From Sva-07 sp963715825 (GTDB lineage Bacteria; Actinomycetota; Acidimicrobiia; Acidimicrobiales; Ilumatobacteraceae): a stretch of DNA of 64,000 nt. The DNA lies in the NCBI GenBank assembly GCA_963715825.1, contig CAVQSI010000020.1:186001-250000 (forward strand), written 5' to 3'. Below, one piece after another: positions 1 through 7,360 of the stretch. The notes beneath the pieces are model-generated. The model was not told the origin of the DNA. It worked only from the letters and a program-made list of their open reading frames with translations, and searched no databases. Every line of letters starts with the position of its first letter. The first letter of the stretch is position 1. A program made the position numbers and the translations under genes.

Positions 1-587
1 TCGTGACGACGTCCGGCGCGTTCGATCTGGCGGGTGAGGTAGTCGATGTGAGCGAACACCTCGAACACGTCGCTGGCCTCGACGAGCCCGATCGCCTCCG
101 CGAGGTAGGAGCGGACGGCTGCGGCGTCCTGCTCGAGCGTGGTGACCTCGGTGTACCACTCGTCGAGCAGCCGGACCTCGGCGTCGACGTTCGTCGAGTG
201 GAGCGAGCCGAGCACGCGGTCGAATTGTCCGGAGGCCAACAGCTCGGCGGTCTGTTCGGGGAACCAGTGCGGCTCACCGATCTCCAGACCGCTCAGGATC
301 CGGAGCGCAGGGAACTCGGACCGACACCGCTCCACCGTGTCGAAGTAGCCCTCGGTGTCGATCCGTGGTGCGGTGAAGCACCCGTGTTGGTCGAGACCTG
401 CAGCGATTCGCGGATCAGCAGCGGTTCGGGGATCGTGGATCACCCACGCAGTCATGTCGACGTGTTCGGTGAACGCGATCGACGGCAACCCGAGTTCGAT
501 TGCACGCTCGCACGAAGCCCGCATCGAACCGTTCGTGGCGTCCCACGAGAACTCGGTGTGCACGTGGTTGTCGGGCGGGATCGTCAC
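1..587 (-). CDS. PHP-domain phosphatase, histidinol-phosphatase-like (3' end cut by window)
   Basis: Predicted metal-dependent phosphoesterase of the PHP superfamily, closest in pattern to HisK-type histidinol-phosphate phosphatases. Near the N-terminus it shows the metal-binding HVHT motif followed by EFSWDA, then AFTEHVD, and further on GLEIGEP, all typical PHP-fold metal-ligand strands. The C-terminal part lies outside the window, so the remaining metal ligands cannot be checked. I chose the GTG at 587 (MTIPPDNHVHT); in-frame GTG codons at 605 and 614 are alternatives. It lies just downstream of the tRNA-Lys region on the same strand. The PHP fold is clear; the histidinol phosphate substrate is inferred, because the same fold serves other phosphatases. 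Confidence 0.8.
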   Translation of the reverse strand, partial: MTIPPDNHVHTEFSWDATNGSMRASCERAIELGLPSIAFTEHVDMTAWVIHDPRTAADPRIAAGLDQHGCFTAPRIDTEGYFDTVERCRSEFPALRILSGLEIGEPHWFPEQTAELLASGQFDRVLGSLHSTNVDAEVRLLDEWYTEVTTLEQDAAAVRSYLAEAIGLVEASDVFEVFAHIDYLTRQIERAGRRH

Positions 588-630
588 GCCCGGAGCCTTG
601 CACACCGTCCACACGGCGAAGCCGTGCGGC

Positions 631-675
631 TCGTGCTTCCCCTGGGATTCGAACCCAGAACCAATGGATGAAGAG
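631..675 (-). repeat. Duplicated 3' half of tRNA-Lys
   Basis: These 45 bases match 694-738 at 44 of 45 positions. They carry the 3' side of the anticodon stem, the variable region, the whole T arm, the 3' acceptor strand and three bases beyond the tRNA end. No D arm or 5' acceptor strand precedes it, so it cannot fold as a tRNA. The period between copies is 63 bp. A copied tRNA 3' half is the usual footprint of site-specific integration at a tRNA gene, but no integrase is visible here. Confidence 0.85.
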
Positions 676-696
676 CTGCTCGATTGCCCGTGATCG

Positions 697-768
697 TGCT
701 TCCCCTGGGATTCGAACCCAGAACCAATGGATTAAGAGTCCACTGCTCTGCCATTGAGCTAGAGAAGC
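697..768 (-). tRNA. tRNA-Lys (anticodon CTT)
   Basis: The reverse strand folds as a full cloverleaf: acceptor strands GCTTCTC/GGGAAGC, D stem GCTC/GAGC, anticodon stem GTGGA/TCCAT around loop CTCTTAA (anticodon CTT, lysine AAG), and T arm CTGGG-TTCGAAT-CCCAG. The discriminator is A and CCA is not encoded. Its 3' half is duplicated just downstream (631-675). Confidence 0.95.
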
Positions 769-830
769 TTGCGGCGGGAGAGGGTACCGAGCGATCGCTC
801 GCCCGACACCCTCTCAACGCCTGCGTATGG

Positions 831-904
831 GGTGGCCAAGGGGACTTGAACCCCCAACCGCCAGGATCACAACCTGGTGCTCTACCTGTTGAGCTATGAC
901 CACC
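831..904 (-). tRNA. tRNA-His (anticodon GTG)
   Basis: Reverse-strand cloverleaf with acceptor GTGGTCA/TGGCCAC, anticodon stem CCAGG/CCTGG around loop TTGTGAT (anticodon GTG), and T arm TTGGGGG-TTCAAGT-CCCC. The extra 5' G (G-1) opposite discriminator C73, diagnostic of tRNA-His, is encoded at 904. It lies 62 bp upstream of tRNA-Lys on the same strand. Confidence 0.95.
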
Positions 905-964
905 ATGTGGGCAGACAGTCTGCCAGGTCGGACTGCGAACGCCACCAGCCGTTCTCCACCGGTG

Positions 965-1978
965 TCAGGGATCCGGCACGAGGGCGACCTTGCCGGCGAC
1001 CTTGCGGTCGGCGAGGTCACGCAAGGCCCGCGCGGCGTCGTGCAACGGGTAGGCCAGGGGCTCGACCGGCGCGAGGTCGCCGGCGGCGATCCGCTCGACG
1101 ACCTCGGCGAGCAGTGCCCGGTTGGCGTCGCCGTTGCGACCGACCCAGGCACCCCAGTCGACGCCGGTGATGCGCCGGTTGCGCAGCAACACCTGGTTGG
1201 CCGGGAGCTTCGGGATGCCGGCGACGAAGCCGATCACGAGATACTGGCCGTCCTCGCCCAACGCGCGGAGTGCAACCTCGCCGCCTTCGCCACCGACCGG
1301 GTCGTAGACCAGGTCGACGCCGCCACGGTCGGCTCGATCGTCGAACGTTGCAGCGAACGCCTTGGCCGCATCCTTGATGCCCGCCGGGTCGAGCGTCGAG
1401 TTGTCGATGGTTGCCATCGCGCCGCGCGACTCGGCGAGTGCTCGCTTCTCGGGCGTGGATGCGGCGGCGATCACACGCAGTCCGAGGGCCGCGCCGATGT
1501 CGACCGCGGCGAGCCCGACACCACTGCCGGCGCCGATGACGAGCATCGTGTCGCCAGCCGACGCGCCCGCCCGAACCCGGAGTGCGTACCAGCCCGTGAG
1601 GTAGCTCTGCATGAACGTTGCCGCCTGGCCGTCGCTCAGCGAGTCGGGGATCGCCACGAGCTGCCTCGGCGACACGACCACCTCGCTGGCGAAGCCACCG
1701 AGGCCGACGTTGGCGAACACCCGCTCGCCGATCGCCAGACCCTCGACGTCGGCGCCGAGTTCGGTGATGCGCCCGACGACCTCGCCGCCGGGCACGAACG
1801 GTGTCGGCGGCTTGATCTGATAGCGACCCTCGACGAACAGCCCATCGACGAAGTTCACCCCGGCCGCCGACACGGCGAGACGGACCTGGCCCGGTTGCAG
1901 TTGCTGGGGGTCGCGTTCGACGACGCGCAGGTCCTCGATCGGCCCGAAGGTTGCGCACTCCACGACGGTGACGCTCAT
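965..1978 (-). CDS. NADPH:quinone oxidoreductase, MDR superfamily
   Basis: Zinc-independent medium-chain dehydrogenase/reductase of the quinone oxidoreductase (Qor) type, expected to use NADPH to reduce quinones or enone substrates in the cytosol. The 337-residue length is normal. The GroES-like N-terminal half carries AAGVNFVDGLFVEGRY and PFVPGGEVVG; the Rossmann half shows the nucleotide-binding run IGAGSGVGLAAVDIGAALG near residue 150 and YDPVGG near 227. Structural zinc cysteines are absent, as expected for this subgroup. The gene lies 15 bp downstream of the DUF2889 gene on the same strand and probably shares its transcript. The physiological substrate cannot be told from sequence. Confidence 0.9.
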   Translation of the reverse strand: MSVTVVECATFGPIEDLRVVERDPQQLQPGQVRLAVSAAGVNFVDGLFVEGRYQIKPPTPFVPGGEVVGRITELGADVEGLAIGERVFANVGLGGFASEVVVSPRQLVAIPDSLSDGQAATFMQSYLTGWYALRVRAGASAGDTMLVIGAGSGVGLAAVDIGAALGLRVIAAASTPEKRALAESRGAMATIDNSTLDPAGIKDAAKAFAATFDDRADRGGVDLVYDPVGGEGGEVALRALGEDGQYLVIGFVAGIPKLPANQVLLRNRRITGVDWGAWVGRNGDANRALLAEVVERIAAGDLAPVEPLAYPLHDAARALRDLADRKVAGKVALVPDP

Positions 1979-1993
1979 GTGTCCGTCACCCGC

Positions 1994-2701
1994 TCAGCCC
2001 TGCATCCGCTCGCGCCAGGCGTCGGGCTTCATCCCGAGTTCCACCATGCGCTCCTGCGCCCAGATCGGCGGTTCGAAGTCGCCGCCGGCTTGGAGGCGCT
2101 GCACCTGCTCGCCGTCCTCGGCCCACACGTGACACGTGTTGAGGTTGAACCGCCACGCCATCTCCCGCTGTTCCGGGCTCGGCTCCTGCGCCATGCCGCC
2201 ACCTCGCTTGGCCTGCGAGGCCCGCATCGACCACATGCACTGGATCGCAACCGGCGCCATCGCCTGCAGCAACGCGGTGGTGTGCGTGCAGCCACGCGGC
2301 CCACCGAACAGTTCGCGCACCTTGTGGGTGAAGCCGCGGGCGATCGAGAGCCCGACGAGCTTGTCGTAATGACCTTCGATGCTCGGACACGACGCACTCG
2401 GATGTGTCTCGATCCCGACGGTGGCACCGACGATCTCGAGTGTGGGGAACGCGATCTCGAGGTCGATCTGCATGTGGTGGATCGTCATCGGGTTCGGGTC
2501 GACCTCGATGTACAGGCCCGGCGGCTTCTGGTCTCGTACGGCGCCACGGATCAACAGCAGATCGTCACGCTTGCGGAACGCCCGCACGCGGTACTCGCGA
2601 TCGTGGAGCACCTCCAACGGCTGTCCATCGTCACCGGTGGGATCGGTCGGCAGGATGGTCGAAGTGTCGAACAGGTCGTCGGTGGGGGTCGAGTCGGCCA
2701 T
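1994..2701 (-). CDS. DUF2889 domain-containing protein
   Basis: Conserved protein of unknown function, 235 residues. The DUF2889 signature is visible in the middle: a stretch on an ester- or CoA-like substrate theme (CPSIEGHYDKLVGLSIARGF) followed by the hallmark ELFGG..GCTH run near residue 132 and a helical segment rich in Met and Ala. Family members often sit beside acyl-CoA or alcohol metabolism genes, which fits the downstream oxidoreductase, but no reaction is established. I chose the ATG at 2701: reading frame upstream of it is arginine-rich antisense sequence overlapping the divergent GNAT gene, whereas MADSTPTDDLFD onward looks coding. It diverges from the acetyltransferase at 2758 with only 56 bp between starts, so both promoters share that gap. 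Confidence 0.8.
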   Translation of the reverse strand: MADSTPTDDLFDTSTILPTDPTGDDGQPLEVLHDREYRVRAFRKRDDLLLIRGAVRDQKPPGLYIEVDPNPMTIHHMQIDLEIAFPTLEIVGATVGIETHPSASCPSIEGHYDKLVGLSIARGFTHKVRELFGGPRGCTHTTALLQAMAPVAIQCMWSMRASQAKRGGGMAQEPSPEQREMAWRFNLNTCHVWAEDGEQVQRLQAGGDFEPPIWAQERMVELGMKPDAWRERMQG

Positions 2702-2757
2702 CGGTGCAAGGTATCCCAGCGGAATCGACGGCCTCCGATCGGCCAGACTGCACGACG

Positions 2758-3372
2758 ATGACCCGTCTCGCTGTCTCCTCGTTGACCGGCCGACATGTGT
2801 CGTTGGAACCAATGGCGCTCGATCATGCCGAGGCGATTGCCTCGGCTGGCGCCGGCGACCGCTCGACGTTCGGGTACACCCAGGTGCCCGACGGCCCCGA
2901 CGAGGCCGCGGACTACGTTGCATGGTTGCTCGACGATGCCGCCCATCACCGGGCGGCCCCCTTCGTGCAGCGACGGGTCGCCGACGGCGCCGTCGTGGGC
3001 TGCACCCGCTACCTGAACCCGGCATGGCCACTCGGGCGCTCCGACCCCGACGAGGTCGAGATCGGCGGCACCTGGCTGTCGCCATCAGCGCAACGCACCC
3101 CGATCAACACCGAGGCCAAGCTGCTCCTGCTCACCCATGCGTTCGAGGTGTGGAACGTGCAACGCGTGGCGATCTGCACCGACGCCCGCAACGAGCAGAG
3201 CCGCCGGGCCATCGAGCGGCTCGGCGCTCCGTTCGAGGGAGTACTGCGTCGCCATCGTCGCTCGACCCGAGCCGGTGAGGACGACCGACTGCGCGACACC
3301 GCCGTGTACGCGATCACGGTCGACGACTGGCCCGGCGTGCACTCGTTGCTCACGGAGCATCTGTCGGGCTGA
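2758..3372 (+). CDS. GNAT acetyltransferase, RimJ/RimL type
   Basis: Predicted N-acetyltransferase (204 residues) that would move acetyl from acetyl-CoA to an amine. It opens with the family pattern LTGRHVSLEPMALDHAEAI, has GGTWLSPSAQRTPINTEAKLLL, where a RimJ/RimL-type CoA-binding loop is expected, and ends with the conserved RVAICTDARNEQSRRAIERLG strand-helix and FEGVLRRH. The start is the ATG at 2758; upstream sequence in this frame is the antisense of the DUF2889 gene. It is transcribed divergently from DUF2889. The substrate may be a protein N-terminus or a small molecule; sequence does not decide. Confidence 0.85.
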   Translation: MTRLAVSSLTGRHVSLEPMALDHAEAIASAGAGDRSTFGYTQVPDGPDEAADYVAWLLDDAAHHRAAPFVQRRVADGAVVGCTRYLNPAWPLGRSDPDEVEIGGTWLSPSAQRTPINTEAKLLLLTHAFEVWNVQRVAICTDARNEQSRRAIERLGAPFEGVLRRHRRSTRAGEDDRLRDTAVYAITVDDWPGVHSLLTEHLSG

Positions 3373-3423
3373 GCCGGCGGGGAACTACACACACCGCGAC
3401 GATCCGCCCTAACGTCGCTGGCG

Positions 3424-4236
3424 GTGCCGCTCTCCCACAGTTCCGTCAAGTTCAGCCAGGCCGTGATCGTCGGTCTGGCGGCCGGACTGCTCGGCGGGCT
3501 GTTCGGCGTGGGCGGCGGTTTGATCATCGTGCCAGGACTCGTCTCGCTCGCCGGGATGGACCGGCGGCTCGCCCACGGCACCTCGCTCGCTGCGACCCTG
3601 CCGATCGCGGCGGCCAGCCTGATCACCTACGTGTCGCACGGCAACGTCGACTGGGCGGTGGCGTTCTTCCTGGCGATCGGTGCAATCGCCGGAGCCATCG
3701 TCGGCACGACGTTGCTGCAGGTCATTCCGAAGAACGTGTTGATCATCGTCTTCGTCATCACGGTGCTGGCCACGGCCACGCGCCTTGCGATCAGTTCCGA
3801 CTCGACCGGGCGTTCCGACCTGACCGTGGCGATGGCGTTGCTCCTGATCGTGATCGGCCTGCTCACCGGCACGCTCGCCGGGCTGCTCGGCATCGGCGGC
3901 GGTGTGATCATGGTGCCCGCAATGGTGGTGATTCTCGGCATGGTCCCGGTGGTCGCCAAGGGCACCTCGGTCGCGGTGATCGTGCCGACGGCGATCATGG
4001 GCACGATCCGCAACCGCAAGAAGGCCAACGCCGACATCCGAGTCGCCGCCGTGGTCGGCGGGTTCGGCGCGATCAGCGCCATCGTGGGTGGCACGATCTC
4101 CGATCGGATGAGCGACCAACTGTCGAACATCATGTTCGCCCTGCTCCTGGTGTTCGTGGCGATCACCCAATTGCTCTCGCTGCGATCGAAGCCCACCGTC
4201 GAGCAACCCGCGCCCTCTCTCCCCGCGAGCGACTGA
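3424..4236 (+). CDS. TSUP (TauE/SafE) family membrane permease
   Basis: Integral membrane protein of 270 residues in the TauE/SafE family, which exports sulfite, sulfoacetate or related organosulfur anions. About eight hydrophobic segments are visible. The family's internal duplication shows as two glycine-rich signatures: GLLGGLFGVGGGLIIVPG near residues 20-38 and GLLGIGGGVIMVPAM near 153-167, each followed by a KGTS/HGTS-type motif (AHGTSLA, AKGTSVA). The start is GTG at 3424. The stop at 4236 is one base from the next start, so this gene is probably cotranscribed with the two flavodoxin-fold genes. The transported substrate is unknown. Confidence 0.88.
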   Translation: MPLSHSSVKFSQAVIVGLAAGLLGGLFGVGGGLIIVPGLVSLAGMDRRLAHGTSLAATLPIAAASLITYVSHGNVDWAVAFFLAIGAIAGAIVGTTLLQVIPKNVLIIVFVITVLATATRLAISSDSTGRSDLTVAMALLLIVIGLLTGTLAGLLGIGGGVIMVPAMVVILGMVPVVAKGTSVAVIVPTAIMGTIRNRKKANADIRVAAVVGGFGAISAIVGGTISDRMSDQLSNIMFALLLVFVAITQLLSLRSKPTVEQPAPSLPASD

Positions 4237-4237
4237 C

Positions 4238-4831
4238 GTGCTGGCTCTCGTCGTCGTCGCGCACCCCTCAGGTGACAGCTACTGCGGCGCCCTCGCTGAA
4301 CGGGCCGAAGCGGGCCTCGAGGCCGCCGGCCACGAGGTGATCGTGCTCGACCTGTATGCCCTCGGGTTTCGGGCGGCGATGACCCCCGAAGAGCGAGCGG
4401 CCTACCATGGCGACTCGCCGATCCTCGACCCGATGGTTGCGGAGCACGCTGCGCTCGTGCAGCGTGCCGAAGCGATCGTGTTCGTGTACCCGACCTGGTG
4501 GGGCGGCCTCCCGGCGATCCTCAAGGGGTGGCTGGAGCGGGTGATGGTACCCGGCGTCGGCTTCGTCCTCGACGAACGCACCAACAAGGTCCGTCCCGGT
4601 CTCGGCCAGATGCGCCGCCTCGTGGGGATCTCCACCTACGGCTCCCCACGGTCCTACGTCCGGATGATCAACGACAACGGCCGACGGATCGTCACCCGAG
4701 CGCTGCGGATGAGCTGCGGGCTGCGAGTGCGCACCACATGGCTCGGGCTGTACGCCGTCGACACGTCGACACCAACGCAGCGCCGCGAGTTCCTCGCCCG
4801 GGTCGAACGGCAGCTGGCGGAACTGCGATGA
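4238..4831 (+). CDS. NAD(P)H oxidoreductase, flavodoxin-like fold (paralogue 1)
   Basis: Predicted FMN/FAD quinone reductase of the NQO1/MdaB-like family, 197 residues. It begins LVVVAHPSGDSYCGALAERA, the flavin phosphate loop of this fold, and carries the hallmark FVYPTWWGGLPAILKGWLERV near residue 85, which packs against the isoalloxazine ring. The GTG start at 4238 lies one base after the preceding stop. The stop overlaps the next gene's ATG (ATGA), indicating translational coupling. It is clearly paralogous to its neighbour, with the same motif order and length. It probably reduces quinones by two electrons, as inferred from the family. Confidence 0.87.
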   Translation: MLALVVVAHPSGDSYCGALAERAEAGLEAAGHEVIVLDLYALGFRAAMTPEERAAYHGDSPILDPMVAEHAALVQRAEAIVFVYPTWWGGLPAILKGWLERVMVPGVGFVLDERTNKVRPGLGQMRRLVGISTYGSPRSYVRMINDNGRRIVTRALRMSCGLRVRTTWLGLYAVDTSTPTQRREFLARVERQLAELR

Positions 4832-5418
4832 AACGGGCGCTCGTCGTGTACTGCCACCCGTCAGCCGGGTCGTTCGTCGCGGCCGTTCGCGACCGCGTCG
4901 TCGCCGGATTGTCTGCCGCCGGCGCCGAGGTACGACTGACCGATCTGTACGCCGACGGGTTCGATCCGGAGTTCAGCGCGACCGAGCGGGCGAATCACCT
5001 CGAGATGGGGACCGATCCGTCGATCGCGGTGTACGCCGACGACCTGCAGTGGTGCGACACGCTGATCCTCGTGTACCCGACCTGGTGGTCGGGCCAGCCG
5101 GCGATGCTGAAGGGCTGGATCGACCGCGTCTGGGTGAACGGCGTGGCCTGGACCTTGCCCGAGGGCGCGAATCGACTCCGGCCCGGTCTGCGCAACGTGC
5201 GCCGCCTCGTGGCGGTCACCACGCACGGTTCATCGAAGTTCATCAACATGGTCGAAGGCGAGAGCGGCAAACGGACGCTCACACGGAGCATTCGGACCAT
5301 GTGCCATCCGCTCGCCCGAACCACCTGGGTGGCCATGTACGGCATCGACAACGCCACCGACGACGAGCGCTCCGCCTTCCTCGACCGCGTCGAACGCCGC
5401 ATCACCCGCCTCGCCTGA
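4828..5418 (+). CDS. NAD(P)H oxidoreductase, flavodoxin-like fold (paralogue 2)
   Basis: Second copy of the flavodoxin-fold oxidoreductase, 196 residues, starting at an ATG that overlaps the upstream stop codon by the ATGA arrangement. It has ALVVYCHPSAGSFVAAVRD at the N-terminus and LVYPTWWSGQPAMLKGWIDRV in the position equivalent to its neighbour. The pair aligns along its full length, including the THGSSKF/TYGSPRS segment and the RTTWVAMYGID/RTTWLGLYAVD segment, so tandem duplication is clear, although divergence is substantial. The two subunits may form a heterodimer, since this family acts as dimers with the active site at the interface; this is inference. Convergent with psuG across a repeat-bearing gap. 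Confidence 0.87.
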   Translation: MKRALVVYCHPSAGSFVAAVRDRVVAGLSAAGAEVRLTDLYADGFDPEFSATERANHLEMGTDPSIAVYADDLQWCDTLILVYPTWWSGQPAMLKGWIDRVWVNGVAWTLPEGANRLRPGLRNVRRLVAVTTHGSSKFINMVEGESGKRTLTRSIRTMCHPLARTTWVAMYGIDNATDDERSAFLDRVERRITRLA

Positions 5419-5444
5419 CCCATAGCGGCCACCCCCACTCCCCA

Positions 5445-5485
5445 CGATGAGCGAACGGGGCGCCGACACCACCTCACGCTCATCG
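5445..5485. repeat. Hairpin repeat, copy 1 (CGATGAGCG...CGCTCATCG)
   Basis: Inverted repeat with a 9-bp stem (5445-5453 with 5477-5485) in the gap between convergent genes. Its left arm continues as CGATGAGCGAACGGGG, a word that recurs at 5507-5520 and, inverted, at 6553-6568. It may act as a bidirectional terminator or a REP-like element. Confidence 0.6.
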
Positions 5486-5504
5486 CGCCGCGGGGCGTCT
5501 CGAG

Positions 5505-5549
5505 CGCGATGAGCGAACGGGCCGCATGCGCCACCGCTCGCTCATCGCG
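5505..5549. repeat. Hairpin repeat, copy 2 (12-bp perfect stem)
   Basis: Perfect 12-bp inverted repeat, CGCGATGAGCGA (5505-5516) with TCGCTCATCGCG (5538-5549), around a 21-nt loop. It sits 20 bp after copy 1, 39 bp before the psuG stop. The shared word indicates one repeat family rather than chance hairpins. Confidence 0.65.
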
Positions 5550-5588
5550 ATGCGGGTGGGGCTGCGGGACTGGGGCCGGCACACCGGG

Positions 5589-6497
5589 TCAGGTGCTGGC
5601 GACGGCGACCGCCACCCGGGCGGCGATCGAGGCGTTGTTCTCGGCGAGGGCGAGGTTCGCGGGAATGCTGCGACCCTCGGTTGCAGCACCGATGCGACCG
5701 AGCACGAAGGGCGTGATGGCCGCACCCGTGATGCCGGCGCGTTCACACTCGGCGAGCGCTGCCTCGAGCACCTCGTCGAGGTGCGCGGTGTCCAGTTCGG
5801 CAGACACGGGGATCGGGGCCGTCAGCAGGATGCCGGACGACGGCCGGCTGCGTGCGGCGAAGATCCGAGCGACCTCCTCGGCGGACTCGACACGGTGCGG
5901 GATCGGCAGGCCGGACGATCGCGTGTAGAACGCCGGGAACCAGTCGTGCTGCCAGCCCAGCACTGGTGCGCCCGCTGCCTCGAGGAACTCGAGCGTTCGC
6001 GGGAGATCGAGGAACGCCTTCGCTCCGGCCGACACGGTGATCACCGGATGCGAGGCGATCGCATCGAGGTCGGCGGAGATGTCGCCGGTCGACTCCGCAC
6101 CGCGATGGACGCCACCGACTCCGCCGGTCGCGAACACCGAGACGCCGGCGGCACCAGCGATCGCAACGGAGGCTGACACCGTGGTCGCACCGACGTCCCA
6201 TCGCTGGCCGACGGCGACGGCGACGTCACGCTCGGCCGCCTTCCTCGCCGGCCCGAGGATCCGCTCGTGCTCGTCGTCGGTCAGACCGAGTCGCACCACG
6301 CCGTCGAGCACGGCGGTGACTGCCGGGACCCCTCCCCCTGCGCGCACCGCTGCGGTGCACCGCTCGAGCGCTTCACGGTTGTGCGGCGAGGGCAGCCCGA
6401 GGTGCGAGAAGATCGTCGACTCGAGCGCCACGACCGGTCGCCCTTCGTCGATGGCCGCACGGACTTCGTCGGAGCACACGGGCGTCAGCACGCCCAC
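5589..6497 (-). CDS. psuG: Pseudouridine-5'-phosphate glycosidase
   Basis: Cytosolic enzyme that splits pseudouridine 5'-phosphate into uracil and ribose 5-phosphate, salvaging a modified nucleotide released from RNA. The 302-residue length matches PsuG. Signatures visible are VALESTIFSHLGLP near residue 23, the conserved KAAERDVAVAVGQRWDVGATTVSAS block near 86, FATGGVGGVHRGAE near 121, the Lys/Asp-bearing SAGAKAFLDLPRTLEFLE near 156, and NLALAENNASIAARVAVA at the C-terminus. The usual partner pseudouridine kinase PsuK is not adjacent. The gene is flanked on both sides by copies of the CGATGAGCGAACGGGG hairpin repeat. Confidence 0.95.
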   Translation of the reverse strand: MGVLTPVCSDEVRAAIDEGRPVVALESTIFSHLGLPSPHNREALERCTAAVRAGGGVPAVTAVLDGVVRLGLTDDEHERILGPARKAAERDVAVAVGQRWDVGATTVSASVAIAGAAGVSVFATGGVGGVHRGAESTGDISADLDAIASHPVITVSAGAKAFLDLPRTLEFLEAAGAPVLGWQHDWFPAFYTRSSGLPIPHRVESAEEVARIFAARSRPSSGILLTAPIPVSAELDTAHLDEVLEAALAECERAGITGAAITPFVLGRIGAATEGRSIPANLALAENNASIAARVAVAVAST

Positions 6498-6526
6498 AGG
6501 CTACGGCCAGGTCCGACGCTCGGTCA

Positions 6527-6569
6527 GCGATGAGCCAGGAGTGCTGCCCGCACCCCGTTCGCTCATCGC
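6527..6569. repeat. Hairpin repeat, copy 3, inverted orientation
   Basis: Inverted repeat with a 9-bp stem, GCGATGAGC (6527-6535) with GCTCATCGC (6561-6569), between the psuG start and the anti-sigma stop. The right arm with its flank (CCCCGTTCGCTCATCG) is the reverse complement of the arm in copies 1 and 2, so psuG is bracketed by inverted copies. Confidence 0.6.
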
Positions 6570-6583
6570 GATCCGGGGTCGCG

Positions 6584-7360
6584 TCAGAAGGTGCCGAAGA
6601 AGGCGCCGTCGGGGTTGCCGTTGCTGATCACGCCGGGGTACTGCTCGATCGTGATCGCCAGCGCGTCGACCGGACCTTCGATGGTGAACGTCTCGATCTC
6701 CGGATTCGGACCGAAGATGCCGAGCGAGATCACATCGCCACCTTCGACGACACCCCACAGCTGATACGTCTGCCCCACCGGCAGCGTCGGGAGGTCGCGA
6801 GCCAGCACGTAGCCGTGGCCGTCCTGATCGATGACCGCCTCGGCCGATGCGTCCGAACCGTCGGCGACGAGCGTCGTCGTGAGCGAGTCGCGGTCGGCCT
6901 GGGCAACTTCGACCGCAGCGGCGAGCGGGTCGTTGGGTGCGTCGGCGTCGTCGGCGACGAGGCCAACCGCCACGAAGATGATCACCGCAGCGGCTGCGGC
7001 GGACATCAGCCACGGGGCCACCGTCGAGATGCGCCGTCGGCGAGAATGTTCGTCGAGTGACATCACCTTGGCGAGTTCGGGACCGGGAGGCGGGGCGACT
7101 TCGCCGATCTCGCCGGCGATGCGGCCCCACAGGTCGTCGGGGGCGTCCATCCCGGTGAACGCCAGCATGGTGGCGACCTCGCGGTGTGCCTGCACCTCGG
7201 CCGAGGCCCGAGGGCTCACCTCGAGGTAGTCGTCGACACGGCGACGTTCGTCGAGGTCGACGGCGTCGAGGGCATACGCACCCAACAACTCGTCGAGCTC
7301 GTACGTGTCACCGGGGGGCCCGGTCATGTCGTCCATCGCTCCGCTCATCTCACTCACCAC
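6584..7360 (-). CDS. Anti-sigma factor, RskA-like membrane protein
   Basis: Predicted anti-sigma factor of the RskA type, 258 residues. The N-terminal cytosolic part (YELDELLGAYALDAVDLDERRRVDDYL) resembles the sigma-binding helical domain of the zinc-less anti-sigma group. One membrane segment (WLMSAAAAAVIIFVAVGLV) lies near residues 116-135, and a periplasmic anti-sigma-K domain follows, with the pattern PVGQTYQLWGVV and a C-terminal PDGAFFGTF. The GTG at 7360 overlaps the end of the sigma gene by 11 bases; an ATG at 7348 is an alternative. By family logic, regulated proteolysis of this protein would release the sigma factor; the signal is unknown. Confidence 0.85.
   Translation of the reverse strand: MVSEMSGAMDDMTGPPGDTYELDELLGAYALDAVDLDERRRVDDYLEVSPRASAEVQAHREVATMLAFTGMDAPDDLWGRIAGEIGEVAPPPGPELAKVMSLDEHSRRRRISTVAPWLMSAAAAAVIIFVAVGLVADDADAPNDPLAAAVEVAQADRDSLTTTLVADGSDASAEAVIDQDGHGYVLARDLPTLPVGQTYQLWGVVEGGDVISLGIFGPNPEIETFTIEGPVDALAITIEQYPGVISNGNPDGAFFGTF

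Noticed and set aside
896..2761. Long plus-strand frame opposite the quinone oxidoreductase and DUF2889 genes
   Set aside because: High-GC antisense frame: Arg/Val/Asp-rich, with no domain pattern, whereas both minus-strand genes show family motifs.
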